Assembly: GCF_003968755.1 (NCBI RefSeq) | Contig: NZ_RYDL01000002.1 | Coordinates: 1-64,000, forward strand | Source of the DNA: Flavobacterium sp. RSP15 | GTDB taxonomy: Bacteria > Bacteroidota > Bacteroidia > Flavobacteriales > Flavobacteriaceae | Direction of reading: 5' to 3' | DNA length: 64,000 bases | Shown here: piece after piece, positions 35,041 through 44,685 of the stretch | Layout: each line of letters opens with the position of its first letter | Numbering within the stretch: the first letter of the stretch is position 1 | Made by a program: the position numbers and the translations under genes | The notes under the pieces: model-generated | The model's input: only the letters and a program-made list of their open reading frames with translations | What the model was told of the DNA's origin: nothing | Databases searched by the model: none

Positions 35041-36939
35041 ATGACATACAAGGAAATTTATGAGGAAAGCATTGAGCAGCCAGAAAAATTCTGGGCTGAA
35101 CAAGCTGATGCAATTGAGTGGTACAACAAACCGGAGACAATTTTGTCAAAAGACGAAAATGGCTATCCGCTTTGGTACAAAGATGGCGAATTGAACATTT
35201 GTTACCTGGCGTTAGACAAACACATTCAGGATGGCTGTGGGGACCAGGTCGCTTTTATTTATGACTCTCCGGTAACACAAACCGTAAAAAAATACACTTT
35301 TTCGGAAGTAAAAACCGAAGTTGCAAAACTCGCAGGAGGCATGCAATCACTGGGATTAAAAAAAGGCGACACCGCAATAATTTACATGCCCATGATTCCA
35401 CAAACAGCTTTTGCCATGTTGGCTTGCGCAAGAATTGGCGTAATCCATTCCGTTGTTTTTGGAGGTTTTGCACCACATGAATTGGCCATCAGAATCGATG
35501 ATTGCAAACCCCGGGCCATTATTACCGCTTCTTCGGGAATTGAAGTGGATCGTTTGATTGCGTACAAACCTTTGGTCGATCAAGCTATTGAACTCGCTTC
35601 ACACCGACCAAAAAAAGTAATCGTTTTCAACAGAAAATTAGGCGCCCGAATTCCGTTTAAGAAATATGATGTAGATTATGATGCCTTGGTTTATGGCTCA
35701 GAAGAAACTCCTTGTGTTCCTGTAAATTCAAATCATCCGCTTTATATTTTGTATACTTCGGGAACGACGGGAAAGCCAAAAGGAATTGTAAGAGATACTG
35801 GTGGATATGCTGTGGCATTGAAATTCTCTATGAAATACATCTATAATGTCAAAGAAGGCGAGACTTTTTGGGCCGCATCAGATATGGGTTGGGCAGTAGG
35901 TCATAGCTACATCCTTTACGCTCCGTTATTAAATCGAAATACTACCATAATTTTTGAAGGCAAACCGATTAAAACTCCCGATGCGAGTACGTTTTGGAGA
36001 ATAATTTCAGAGCATAAAGTGGGCACTATGTTTACGGCTCCTACCGCCATTAGAGCTATCAAAAAAGAAGATCCTGATGGAACATTCATCAAACAATATG
36101 ATTTAAGTTGTCTCAAAAATCAATTTTTGGCGGGCGAACGTTGTGATAATGCCACTTTAGAATGGTATCAACAACACATTCCTATTCCTGTAATTGACCA
36201 TTGGTGGCAAACAGAATCAGGCTGGCCAATGATTGCCAATTCTCTCGGCATTGAAAAAATGCCGGTGAAATTCGGTTCTGCCACAAAAGCAGTTTGCGGA
36301 TATGATATTCGGATTTTCAATGAAAACGGTGACGAATTAAGCGCCAATGAAGAAGGCTTGGTTGTCATAAAATTACCTTTGCCTCCGGGAAATATGTTGG
36401 GTATCTGGGAAAACGAAGCCCGTTTTAAAGCCAGTTATTTCAGCAAATTTGATGGCTATTATCTATCTGGTGATGGTGGTTATAAAGATGAGGACGGTTA
36501 TATTTTCATCACCGGAAGAACGGATGATGTTATCAATGTAGCAGGACACCGCTTATCTACAGCTGAAATGGAAGAAGTTGTTGCTTCCCACCGATTCGTT
36601 GCAGAGTGTGCGGTCATTGGAATTCAAGATGATTTGAAAGGACAAATTCCGTTGGCATTGGTCGTAACGAAATTAGATATTGCAATAGAGCATTATCAAT
36701 TGGAGCAAGAAATTATTAAATTGATTCGCCAGCAAATTGGAGCGGTCACTTCTTTACGAAATGTAGTTATTGTAACGCGCTTACCAAAAACGCGCTCGGG
36801 AAAAACCCTTCGGAAACTACTGCGCAACATTGCAGATGGTGCCGAATTCCAAATTCCGTCGACCATTGACGACGAATCGATTGTGGAAGAAATTATCACC
36901 GCATTAAAAAAGTATAAAATAGGAATTAACAACATATAA
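35041..36939 (+). CDS. prpE: Propionyl-CoA synthetase-like acyl-CoA ligase (PrpE/ACSS3 type)
   Basis: A 632-residue AMP-forming ligase that activates a short acyl acid to acyl-CoA with ATP. The P-loop is YTSGTTGKPKG (238-248), the adenylate motif is near DHWWQTESGW, and the acetylatable lysine is K588 in KTRSGKTLRK. The segments GETFWAASDMGWAVGHSYI and LAGERCDNATLEWY resemble the PrpE/ACSS3 branch, hence propionate rather than acetate, though acetate may also be used. It follows the response regulator and precedes acs by 15 bases, consistent with one operon for two carboxylates. Confidence 0.8.
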   Translation: MTYKEIYEESIEQPEKFWAEQADAIEWYNKPETILSKDENGYPLWYKDGELNICYLALDKHIQDGCGDQVAFIYDSPVTQTVKKYTFSEVKTEVAKLAGGMQSLGLKKGDTAIIYMPMIPQTAFAMLACARIGVIHSVVFGGFAPHELAIRIDDCKPRAIITASSGIEVDRLIAYKPLVDQAIELASHRPKKVIVFNRKLGARIPFKKYDVDYDALVYGSEETPCVPVNSNHPLYILYTSGTTGKPKGIVRDTGGYAVALKFSMKYIYNVKEGETFWAASDMGWAVGHSYILYAPLLNRNTTIIFEGKPIKTPDASTFWRIISEHKVGTMFTAPTAIRAIKKEDPDGTFIKQYDLSCLKNQFLAGERCDNATLEWYQQHIPIPVIDHWWQTESGWPMIANSLGIEKMPVKFGSATKAVCGYDIRIFNENGDELSANEEGLVVIKLPLPPGNMLGIWENEARFKASYFSKFDGYYLSGDGGYKDEDGYIFITGRTDDVINVAGHRLSTAEMEEVVASHRFVAECAVIGIQDDLKGQIPLALVVTKLDIAIEHYQLEQEIIKLIRQQIGAVTSLRNVVIVTRLPKTRSGKTLRKLLRNIADGAEFQIPSTIDDESIVEEIITALKKYKIGINNI

Positions 36940-36954
36940 AATTTATCAATAATC

Positions 36955-38862
36955 ATGAGTTACTATAAAATTAATAATCTAGAAGAGTACTTTAAACATT
37001 ACAAAAAATCAATTCGTGAACCGGGAAAATTCTGGGACAAAGTGGCCTCAGAGAATTTTACTTGGTACCAGCAATGGGATAAAGTAGTTGATTTCAATAT
37101 GGCTGACGCCGAAATAAAATGGTTTACCAATGCCAAAGTAAACATTGTAAAAAACTGTATCGACAGGCATCTTGCTAAAAAAGGAGATAAAACAGCTATC
37201 ATTTTTGAACCGAATGACCCAAATGAAGAGGCATTGCATATTTCATATAATGAGTTATACGAGCGTGTTTGCAAAATGGCGAATGTCTTAAAGGAGCAAG
37301 GCATACAAAAAGGAGATCGGGTTTGTATTTATTTACCCATGATTCCTGAATTAGCGATTACCACTCTGGCCTGCGCCAGAATTGGAGCAATCCATTCGGT
37401 TGTTTTTGCAGGATTTTCCGCCTCGGCAGTTGCCGCAAGAATCAATGACAGCGAATGTAAAATGGTCATCACTTCAGATGGTGGGTATCGCGGGAATAAA
37501 ACCATCGATTTAAAAAGTATCGTTGACGAAGCCTTATTGAATTGCCCTTGTGTAGAGAACGTTTTAGTAGCTAAAAGAATCAACTCCACTATCCACATGA
37601 AAGAAGGTCGTGACCAATGGCTGCAACCACTTTTAGACCAAGCTTCGAATAACAATGTGGCTGAAATCATGGATGCCGAAGATCCTTTGTTCATCCTTTA
37701 TACTTCCGGTTCAACAGGAAAACCAAAAGGAATGGTTCACACTACAGCCGGTTATATGGTGTATTCCGCATATACGTTCAAGAACGTTTTTAATTATGAA
37801 GACAATGATATTTTCTGGTGTACCGCTGATATTGGCTGGATTACCGGACATTCCTATATTCTTTACGGCCCGTTATTGAACGGAGCTACGACCGTAATTT
37901 TCGAAGGCGTTCCGTCTTATCCTGATTTCAGTCGCTTTTGGCAAACCATCGAAAAACACAAAGTTACCCAGTTTTACACGGCGCCAACAGCGATTAGAGC
38001 TTTAGCAAAAGAAAGCATCGAATACGTGCAACGCTACCAGTTGACCTCTTTGAAAGTAATTGGATCTGTAGGAGAACCCATCAATGAGGAAGCATGGCAC
38101 TGGTACAACAACCACGTAGGCGATAAAAAATGTCCTGTGGTAGATACGTGGTGGCAAACGGAAACCGGAGGAATTATGATCTCACCAATTGCCTTTGTAA
38201 CCCCGACAAAACCTACTTATGCTTCATTACCTTTACCGGGAATCCAACCCGTTTTGATGGATGAAAAACGAAATGAAATAGAAGGGAATCAGGTTACCGG
38301 AAGTTTGTGTATTAAATTTCCTTGGCCAGGAATTGCAAGAACAATTTGGGGCGATCATCAACGGTATAAAGAAACCTATTTTTCTACCTTTCCAGGTAAA
38401 TATTTCACTGGCGACGGCGCTTTGCGTGACGAGGTTGGGTATTACAGAATCACTGGACGTGTAGATGATGTAGTAATTGTTTCCGGACACAATCTGGGGA
38501 CTGCCCCTATTGAAGATGCCATCAATGAACATCCTGCTGTTGCGGAATCAGCCATTGTAGGTTTCCCGCATGATATCAAAGGAAATGCGTTGTATGGTTT
38601 TGTAATTCTAAAAGAAACCGGAGAATATCGCGACAGAGAAAACCTGAGTAAAGAGATCAACCAACACATATCCGATCACATAGGACCCATTGCCAAATTA
38701 GACAAAATCCAGTTTGTTTCCGGTTTGCCAAAAACCCGTTCCGGAAAAATCATGCGCAGAATTTTGCGTAAGATTGCTGAAGGGGATTATTCTAATTTTG
38801 GCGATACCTCAACCTTGTTAAATCCTGAAATTGTGGAGGAAATCAAAGACGGTAAAATTTAA
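36955..38862 (+). CDS. acs: Acetyl-CoA synthetase
   Basis: A 635-residue AMP-forming enzyme converting acetate, ATP and CoA to acetyl-CoA. It has the P-loop YTSGSTGKPKG (249-259), the acetate-pocket region GVPSYPDFSRFW, VDTWWQTETGG, and the regulatory lysine K598 in KTRSGKIMRR, which is acetylated in many bacteria. Its close similarity in layout to the preceding PrpE-like enzyme gives the locus two linked acid activators with different preferences. It is the last gene of the operon; a strong terminator follows. The length is normal. Confidence 0.93.
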   Translation: MSYYKINNLEEYFKHYKKSIREPGKFWDKVASENFTWYQQWDKVVDFNMADAEIKWFTNAKVNIVKNCIDRHLAKKGDKTAIIFEPNDPNEEALHISYNELYERVCKMANVLKEQGIQKGDRVCIYLPMIPELAITTLACARIGAIHSVVFAGFSASAVAARINDSECKMVITSDGGYRGNKTIDLKSIVDEALLNCPCVENVLVAKRINSTIHMKEGRDQWLQPLLDQASNNNVAEIMDAEDPLFILYTSGSTGKPKGMVHTTAGYMVYSAYTFKNVFNYEDNDIFWCTADIGWITGHSYILYGPLLNGATTVIFEGVPSYPDFSRFWQTIEKHKVTQFYTAPTAIRALAKESIEYVQRYQLTSLKVIGSVGEPINEEAWHWYNNHVGDKKCPVVDTWWQTETGGIMISPIAFVTPTKPTYASLPLPGIQPVLMDEKRNEIEGNQVTGSLCIKFPWPGIARTIWGDHQRYKETYFSTFPGKYFTGDGALRDEVGYYRITGRVDDVVIVSGHNLGTAPIEDAINEHPAVAESAIVGFPHDIKGNALYGFVILKETGEYRDRENLSKEINQHISDHIGPIAKLDKIQFVSGLPKTRSGKIMRRILRKIAEGDYSNFGDTSTLLNPEIVEEIKDGKI

Positions 38863-38883
38863 TATTTAGTTATAATTGTAGTT

Positions 38884-38915
38884 AAAAACTGCTTCATTTA
38901 TGGAGCAGTTTTTTT
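38884..38915 (+). terminator. Terminator after acs
   Basis: AAAAACTGCTTCA (38884-38896), TTTA loop, TGGAGCAGTTTTT (38901-38913), one G-T pair, continuing as T. Confidence 0.88.
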
Positions 38916-38921
38916 ATACAA

Positions 38922-38951
38922 AAAAGGCTGCCTTTTTATGGACAGCCTTTT
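38922..38951 (-). terminator. Terminator of the sus-amylase operon
   Basis: AAAAGGCTG (38922-38930) / CAGCCTTTT (38943-38951), 17 bases beyond the amylase stop codon; on the minus strand it ends in a T run. Confidence 0.8.
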
Positions 38952-38968
38952 CAATCTTCAAGGTATTC

Positions 38969-41857
38969 TTAATTTTTCAACAGTTTCAATACTTTCATTT
39001 CATTATTTTCATCAAATGTTTTTACGATGTAAAGTCCTTGATTCAAATCACTAACCAAAAATTGAGATCCTGCCGTTTTATTGGTATCAAAACTTTTTAC
39101 CAATTGTCCCGTGATAGAAAATACCTGCACTTTAGCAGTTGTTTCATTCAACGTAAAATAATCAGATGCCGGATTTGGATACAACACAATCGTTGGTGCT
39201 TTTTCGTAATCCGCTATTGCCAATGATGCTGTTTTATTCCCATAGATTTTAAATTCCCCCGGTTTCAAAGTAATTGCAACTGAGGTACTGATTACATTAA
39301 TAGATGTATTGTCCATCAAATTGTACCATGTTCCGGTGTATGGAAACCCGGAAGGAGCATTTTTTGGCGTCACATCAAAATTAGCTACAATCAATACATC
39401 TTTCAGTTGTGTTGATGCTAGTGCACTGTTGGTAATTTTGATATTCGGTAATAACGAACTGCTATTATTGATTGTTACAGTTCCTAAAAACACAGGTTCT
39501 TCGGTCTTCATCGTAATCATTTTTGCCCAGTCGTCGTAAATTATGCTTCTGCTGGTATCTCCAAGCCATTTACCCGTCCATTGTGGCTGTGGCTTAGTGT
39601 CTAATTTACAATCCCCGGATGTACCATCAGAAGGAGAGTTCACAGTTCCATTATTGCAGGTAAAAATAGAAGAATTCCATCCTAATTCTCCAAATTGCCA
39701 AATCATTTTTGGCCCTGGAACCAATAAAGAAACAGCTCCTAATGCAGACATTCTGGATAAAGCTACAGTAAGGGTTCGTACATTATGGTCCGGAGTGGTA
39801 TTGTTTCCTGCTTGCACATTATTGTACATTAAGCGCTCCTCATCATGACTCTCTGCATAGCCCATCAATCGGTGTGCAGTAAATCCTCGACTTGATGAAC
39901 TCATTCTTGAAATATTACCTGCATACCCTTTTGTAAGATTGTTATAGTCAAAAGTCATTATTCCCCACATCATCACGCCTTTACTTGGCGTTTCATTCAA
40001 CCTGTAATTAGCCCATTGTTGTTCTTCCTCATTACCACCCAAATGTTCGAAAATAACGTAGTGATTTGGATCTAAATTCCAAGAATAATCGGCATATTTT
40101 TTCAATACATCTATTCTATCTTGTTGTAAACTGCCGGTACAATTTTCTTGCCCGCCAGCTACGTTCGCTGGACAATTTTGTGTAAAACCTTTGGTTAAAT
40201 CCCAACGGAAACCGTCAATTTTATATTCTTCAACCCATTGTTTAATGACCCGTTGTACATAATTTTGTGTTCTGGGCAGTTGATGATTAAAATCTTCCCC
40301 CACACTATAACTGTGCATCGCTGTTGTATTAAAATAAGGATTTTCAGTGGAAGGCGAGCCCCAACCATTGCCGTCAGGATCATTCATCCACATGCGAAGC
40401 ATTGGGTTTCTACCAAAAGCGTGATTTAGCGCCACATCAAGAATAACAGCAATTCCGTTTTGATGGCATAAATCAATAAACTCTTTCAATTTATCCGAAG
40501 TGCCATAGAATTTATCCAAAGCCATGTGAAAAGAGGTATTGTAACCCCAACTTTCATTACCTTCAAACTCCATTACTGGCATTAATTCAATCGCATTTAT
40601 CTTCAAATTTTTGAAATAATCGATTTTATTAATCAAGTCCTGATAGCTTTTATTGGCATCAAAATCACGCACTAACAATTCATAAACTACTAATTTTTCT
40701 TTAGCTGGTTTAACAAAGTTTGTAGTGGCGCTACTCCAAGCGTAAGCAGCTTTCCCGGTTTGCAAAACGGTTACTTCACGTTCCTGACCAACGGGATATA
40801 CCGGAAGATTTGGATAATTTACAGATGAAATCCCTGGATCATCAAAAGGAGATAAAACCAAAGTGGAATAAGGATCCGCAGTTTTTACTAAACCAGGCGA
40901 ACCGGCCAAGGGAGTTGCGTCCCCCACCCAATATTGATACATGTAATTTGTCCCCGAGACCAATCCGGTTAATTCTAACCAAAATTTACCGCTGGTTGGG
41001 TCTTTTTTCATAGAGTGCGCTGATGTTGGCTGCCAGTTATTAAAACTCCCTGCTACATAAATAAAATCTTTTAAAGGTGCATCCAACACTAAAGTTGCTT
41101 TTGTCGCATCACCAGTATTGTAATTAATTCCGTCTAACAAACCATTAGCCATCGCGGCACTTATCGTTCCCGTATTTACAATCACACTGAATTTTTTAGT
41201 AATAACAGTAGTTCCTTGAGTAACTTCCAACTCATAGATTTGATTTCCGGTGATATTTGTGTGATTAAAAGTATAACTGGAAGCAGCTGTATTTATGTTT
41301 AAAGTTGTTCCGTTTGCCTTCAAAACATAACTGGCATTTCCGCCTGTATTAGAAGCTGAAATATTCAAACTGCCACCAGATGCAATAATTGTCGAACTGT
41401 TTTCTGCGGGTGCATTTAGTGTCACTTGGTACGCACCAACTTCAACAAAATTATCCTGGGATTTTTTATCTCCCGTTCCATCTTTCGCTTTTACTAGGAA
41501 TCCTATTCTACCAATTCCATTTCTGTTATAAAAAACATTTGGTGTAAACGTTTTAGTATAAGTATTCGTAGCCGAATTATAGGCAAAACGGTTGGCTTCG
41601 TTAGACGCAGTCCAAGTGCCATTAGTGGGGCAATCTATACTGTTGGCATCATTGATATCCAGAGACCAAGTCCACATATACAAAGCATTCCCGGTAATTC
41701 CCCAAGCTGCTTCATCCACATTATTACCAGTAATAGTGATTGTTACGGATGTTGTTTCTTCAAAAGTGGCCGGACTTATCGAATACGCGATGGTTTGTTG
41801 TTGCGCAGTAGCTACAATTGAAAGAAAGAACAATAAAAAAAGTAGATTTTTTTTCAT
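38969..41857 (-). CDS. Secreted GH13 alpha-amylase with type IX secretion C-terminal domain
   Basis: A 962-residue starch-degrading enzyme. It has a signal peptide (to about ATAQ, residue 18), beta-sandwich modules (about 20-380, including a CBM48-like region SFNNWQPTSAHSM), and a GH13 barrel. The catalytic residues are D553 (nucleophile, DGFRWDLTKGF), E604 (acid/base, VIFEHLGG) and D672 (ESHDEERL). The C-terminal sorting domain has the YPNPASDYF pattern and a lysine-containing end, which marks export through the T9SS and cell-surface attachment. It is the fourth gene after susC-susD-susE/F, separated by a terminator hairpin that may lower its expression. Confidence 0.92.
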   Translation of the reverse strand: MKKNLLFLLFFLSIVATAQQQTIAYSISPATFEETTSVTITITGNNVDEAAWGITGNALYMWTWSLDINDANSIDCPTNGTWTASNEANRFAYNSATNTYTKTFTPNVFYNRNGIGRIGFLVKAKDGTGDKKSQDNFVEVGAYQVTLNAPAENSSTIIASGGSLNISASNTGGNASYVLKANGTTLNINTAASSYTFNHTNITGNQIYELEVTQGTTVITKKFSVIVNTGTISAAMANGLLDGINYNTGDATKATLVLDAPLKDFIYVAGSFNNWQPTSAHSMKKDPTSGKFWLELTGLVSGTNYMYQYWVGDATPLAGSPGLVKTADPYSTLVLSPFDDPGISSVNYPNLPVYPVGQEREVTVLQTGKAAYAWSSATTNFVKPAKEKLVVYELLVRDFDANKSYQDLINKIDYFKNLKINAIELMPVMEFEGNESWGYNTSFHMALDKFYGTSDKLKEFIDLCHQNGIAVILDVALNHAFGRNPMLRMWMNDPDGNGWGSPSTENPYFNTTAMHSYSVGEDFNHQLPRTQNYVQRVIKQWVEEYKIDGFRWDLTKGFTQNCPANVAGGQENCTGSLQQDRIDVLKKYADYSWNLDPNHYVIFEHLGGNEEEQQWANYRLNETPSKGVMMWGIMTFDYNNLTKGYAGNISRMSSSSRGFTAHRLMGYAESHDEERLMYNNVQAGNNTTPDHNVRTLTVALSRMSALGAVSLLVPGPKMIWQFGELGWNSSIFTCNNGTVNSPSDGTSGDCKLDTKPQPQWTGKWLGDTSRSIIYDDWAKMITMKTEEPVFLGTVTINNSSSLLPNIKITNSALASTQLKDVLIVANFDVTPKNAPSGFPYTGTWYNLMDNTSINVISTSVAITLKPGEFKIYGNKTASLAIADYEKAPTIVLYPNPASDYFTLNETTAKVQVFSITGQLVKSFDTNKTAGSQFLVSDLNQGLYIVKTFDENNEMKVLKLLKN

Positions 41858-41884
41858 GGCTAAGTATTAATTAAATTAAAAACT

Positions 41885-41914
41885 AAAAAAAAGGGCTACC
41901 CATAGATAGCCCTT
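41885..41914 (-). terminator. Terminator/attenuator between susE/F and the amylase gene
   Basis: AAGGGCTA (41891-41898) / TAGCCCTT (41907-41914); on the minus strand a T run (eight T) follows at once. It is inside the operon and may set a lower level for the amylase. Confidence 0.75.
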
Positions 41915-41932
41915 AAAAATTTTTGAAATAAA

Positions 41933-43045
41933 TTATCCTTGATTAGGAATCATTAAATAACTACCATCTAAATCATTAAAATAGATTTTGTATTTAGATT
42001 TTGCAACCGGTAGGTCACCTCCACTTGTTCCGTTATTTGGGAATCCTGAAAAAGCAGTGTTTCCACCCCAACTTACGTCCCATGCATTATTTGCTCTAAA
42101 TTTAGCTTTACCATCATTTAATGGCAACAAATTTAATGACCAAACATGAGAATTGAACGTAGATTGGGTTAATGCTGTTGAAGCATCCCATTTTAATGGT
42201 GTGCTATCTCCAATGATACCTACGGTAGTGAAAGTTTTAGCAGCAGCTGCATTATACGTCACTAAAGTGTATTTTAATGTTTCAGTATTCATTGTAAAAG
42301 TATAATAGCCTTCCGTTGCAATAGTAAAAGATGCTGGATCTGGATCAGCTTCTGTAGGTCTAGCCACAATAGCACCATTATCTCCTTTACCATACATTGG
42401 AGCCCATTGTCCAAGTGTAGAAATTAATTTGAATGCACCCGCTTTGAAAAATCCAGTAAATTGATACAAACTTGGGTTTGTTCCGCTTCTGAATAAAGGT
42501 TGGTTTTTATTATTATTGTTCCATCCTGAAGCAGTTGCGTCGCCTACAAAATACCAGTCTTTAAATGCGTAAGGAATTAATCCAGTGTACGCATTAACTA
42601 AAATAGTCAGTGGAGTTTTAGACATCATTTTTTCAATTCCTGCTAAACTAGAAACTACTTTGACATCATAAGAACCCAGTTGATCAGGTGTTCCTCCCAA
42701 TTGAATTACTGCTTGATTCAATGTTTTTACAGTTACTTCAATTTGAGTTGCTCCAGAAGTTCCTCCTAATTCAATTGCTTTTGTAAAATTTCCTCCTTTA
42801 ACATCCATCAAAAGTTTGTACCCAATCTCTACATTACCAGCATAAGTTGCTTTGGTCCACACAAAACGTTCTATAACATCTTCCGCATTTTCTTCTAGTA
42901 AAACGTATGATTTATCATTTTCAGGCGCCACTAATTCAGGAGTATCCACTCCTTGAATTACTGGTCTGTCTTCTACATCCTCTACGCTACAAGACAAGGT
43001 AAGAACTGCGAATAAGGCAATTACTGATTTAGTTATATTTTTCAT
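41933..43045 (-). CDS. SusE/SusF-type starch-binding outer-membrane lipoprotein
   Basis: A 370-residue lipoprotein (lipobox LTLSC, Cys about residue 19). An Ig-like SusE domain comes first (about 35-155). Two beta-sandwich starch-binding modules follow: about 160-265, with WYFVGDATASGWNNNN, and 275-370, with VGIIGDSTPLKWDAS. Both have Trp and aromatic residues suited to helical glucan. In Bacteroides such proteins hold starch at the surface but are not needed for import. It lies 24 bases after susD and precedes the amylase gene. Confidence 0.88.
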   Translation of the reverse strand: MKNITKSVIALFAVLTLSCSVEDVEDRPVIQGVDTPELVAPENDKSYVLLEENAEDVIERFVWTKATYAGNVEIGYKLLMDVKGGNFTKAIELGGTSGATQIEVTVKTLNQAVIQLGGTPDQLGSYDVKVVSSLAGIEKMMSKTPLTILVNAYTGLIPYAFKDWYFVGDATASGWNNNNKNQPLFRSGTNPSLYQFTGFFKAGAFKLISTLGQWAPMYGKGDNGAIVARPTEADPDPASFTIATEGYYTFTMNTETLKYTLVTYNAAAAKTFTTVGIIGDSTPLKWDASTALTQSTFNSHVWSLNLLPLNDGKAKFRANNAWDVSWGGNTAFSGFPNNGTSGGDLPVAKSKYKIYFNDLDGSYLMIPNQG

Positions 43046-43069
43046 TTTTTATTTATTATTTAAATTTTA

Positions 43070-44668
43070 TTAATACCCAGGGTTTTGTTTCAATTTATTG
43101 TTTGATGCTAATGCTGTAGCAGGAATAGGAAATAAATTTTTAAATGCTTGCGTTGGCGCACCACCCGCTACATTTCCTTTCCAAGGCCACACATAACTAC
43201 CGCCTGTAAATTTACCAAAACGAATTAAATCCGTTCTTCGGTGTCCTTCCCAGTGCAGTTCTTTTGCTCGCTCGTCTAGAATCAGGTTAGCACCTGCAGC
43301 ATCCGCAGTAAGAGCGCTTATCGTTGAAGCATTCGCTCTGGTTCTTAAAGCATTTACATATCCTCTGGCAGTTCCTAGATCTCCTACTTTACCAACTACC
43401 GCACATTCAGCATACATTAAATACGCATCGGCTAAACGGAACATTGGAAAATCAGAATCAGAAAAGTCTCCTGATTTATCTGAGCCCTGAACTCCGTTTA
43501 CCGTCACATTTCTAAATTTCTGAATTGCGTATCCATCAGTAAATGTACCAATGTCAGCAATTTCTTTAGTTTGTCCATCGGTATAAAATTGACCTCTTGC
43601 GTCTGTAGTATTTTCACTAAACTTATTTACAAATGCTGATGTTGTTCTGATACCAGCCCAACCACCATTGATTCCAAATTCAGAAGCCTTCATAGTACCA
43701 CCAACTGGTGCATGCGTCAAGAAAGTAGTCCCACCATACGTTTGCGTTCTTAGTCCATCAAAAGCAATTGCAAAAATGAATTCGTTTTGAGCTCCGTTTC
43801 TATCATTATCCGCAAAAAATAATTGGTTATAATTGTTGTGTAAAGTATACCCTGATCCTATTACTTTAGTAATCAAAGGCAATGCTCCTGCATAATTATC
43901 AGTACCAATATATACTTTAGCATTCATGTATAACTTAGCTTGTAACATCCAGGCAGCAGCTTGATCCACACGATACGCCTCATTTGATTTTGGCGCTTTC
44001 AATTCTGGAATAATTGCTGTTAATTCGGCATCCACAAATTTGTACAATTCTGCTCTTGACGCATATTCCGGGTAGTAAAAACTCGTTGGGGAATCTTCAG
44101 TAACCAAAGAACCTCCGCCAAACATATCAATCAAGTGCCAATAGGTGAATGCTCTAATAAAACGCGCTTCTGCTCTGTAGGTTTTAATCTTTGCTATCAA
44201 AGCGGCATCAAGACCTCTGGAGGCTAATTTAGCATCCGTAGTTTGTCTTAAAAACTCATTACAGTTTACAATTTGAAAAGAAAATCGAGCAAATGTAGCC
44301 GTGATAAAACGGTCTAAAGAAGTCCATGTTTGTGAATGAAGGTCTTTTATTGTTCCGTCATTCCAGGCAATAACCGCTTCATCTGTTGTTAATTCCTGCA
44401 TCAACCAGATCCCTCTGATGTATTGACTTTCCCCTTCATCAATTCCGGAGATATCTGGAGAACCAGCTGCAGTTTGCCCTGAAGTAGCAAATCCTGCGTA
44501 TAACTTGGCTAGATTTTGTTTGTACGATTCCGGGGTGCTAAAAAACTGTTCTCCCGGAACTGCAACACTACTTGCCGGGGCTTGGCTCAAATCATCTGTA
44601 CACGATGAGAATACCATCACGCACAGTAACAAAGAAATGCCCAATAATTTTATTTGTATCTTTTTCAT
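43070..44668 (-). CDS. susD: SusD-like nutrient-binding lipoprotein
   Basis: A 532-residue outer-membrane lipoprotein (lipobox FSSC, Cys about 23) with the TPR-rich SusD fold. It forms the lid over the SusC barrel and captures maltooligosaccharides. Typical SusD segments are the early QLSQAPASSV-like start, the RAEARFIRAFTYWHLIDMFGG helix (about 165-185), LYKFVDAELTAII and the C-terminal ELHWEGHRRTDLIRFGKF. Conserved RFIRA and EGHRRTDL are diagnostic. It lies 17 bases after susC, as expected for an obligate pair. Confidence 0.95.
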   Translation of the reverse strand: MKKIQIKLLGISLLLCVMVFSSCTDDLSQAPASSVAVPGEQFFSTPESYKQNLAKLYAGFATSGQTAAGSPDISGIDEGESQYIRGIWLMQELTTDEAVIAWNDGTIKDLHSQTWTSLDRFITATFARFSFQIVNCNEFLRQTTDAKLASRGLDAALIAKIKTYRAEARFIRAFTYWHLIDMFGGGSLVTEDSPTSFYYPEYASRAELYKFVDAELTAIIPELKAPKSNEAYRVDQAAAWMLQAKLYMNAKVYIGTDNYAGALPLITKVIGSGYTLHNNYNQLFFADNDRNGAQNEFIFAIAFDGLRTQTYGGTTFLTHAPVGGTMKASEFGINGGWAGIRTTSAFVNKFSENTTDARGQFYTDGQTKEIADIGTFTDGYAIQKFRNVTVNGVQGSDKSGDFSDSDFPMFRLADAYLMYAECAVVGKVGDLGTARGYVNALRTRANASTISALTADAAGANLILDERAKELHWEGHRRTDLIRFGKFTGGSYVWPWKGNVAGGAPTQAFKNLFPIPATALASNNKLKQNPGY

Positions 44669-44685
44669 TTTTCTTGCTATTTGTA

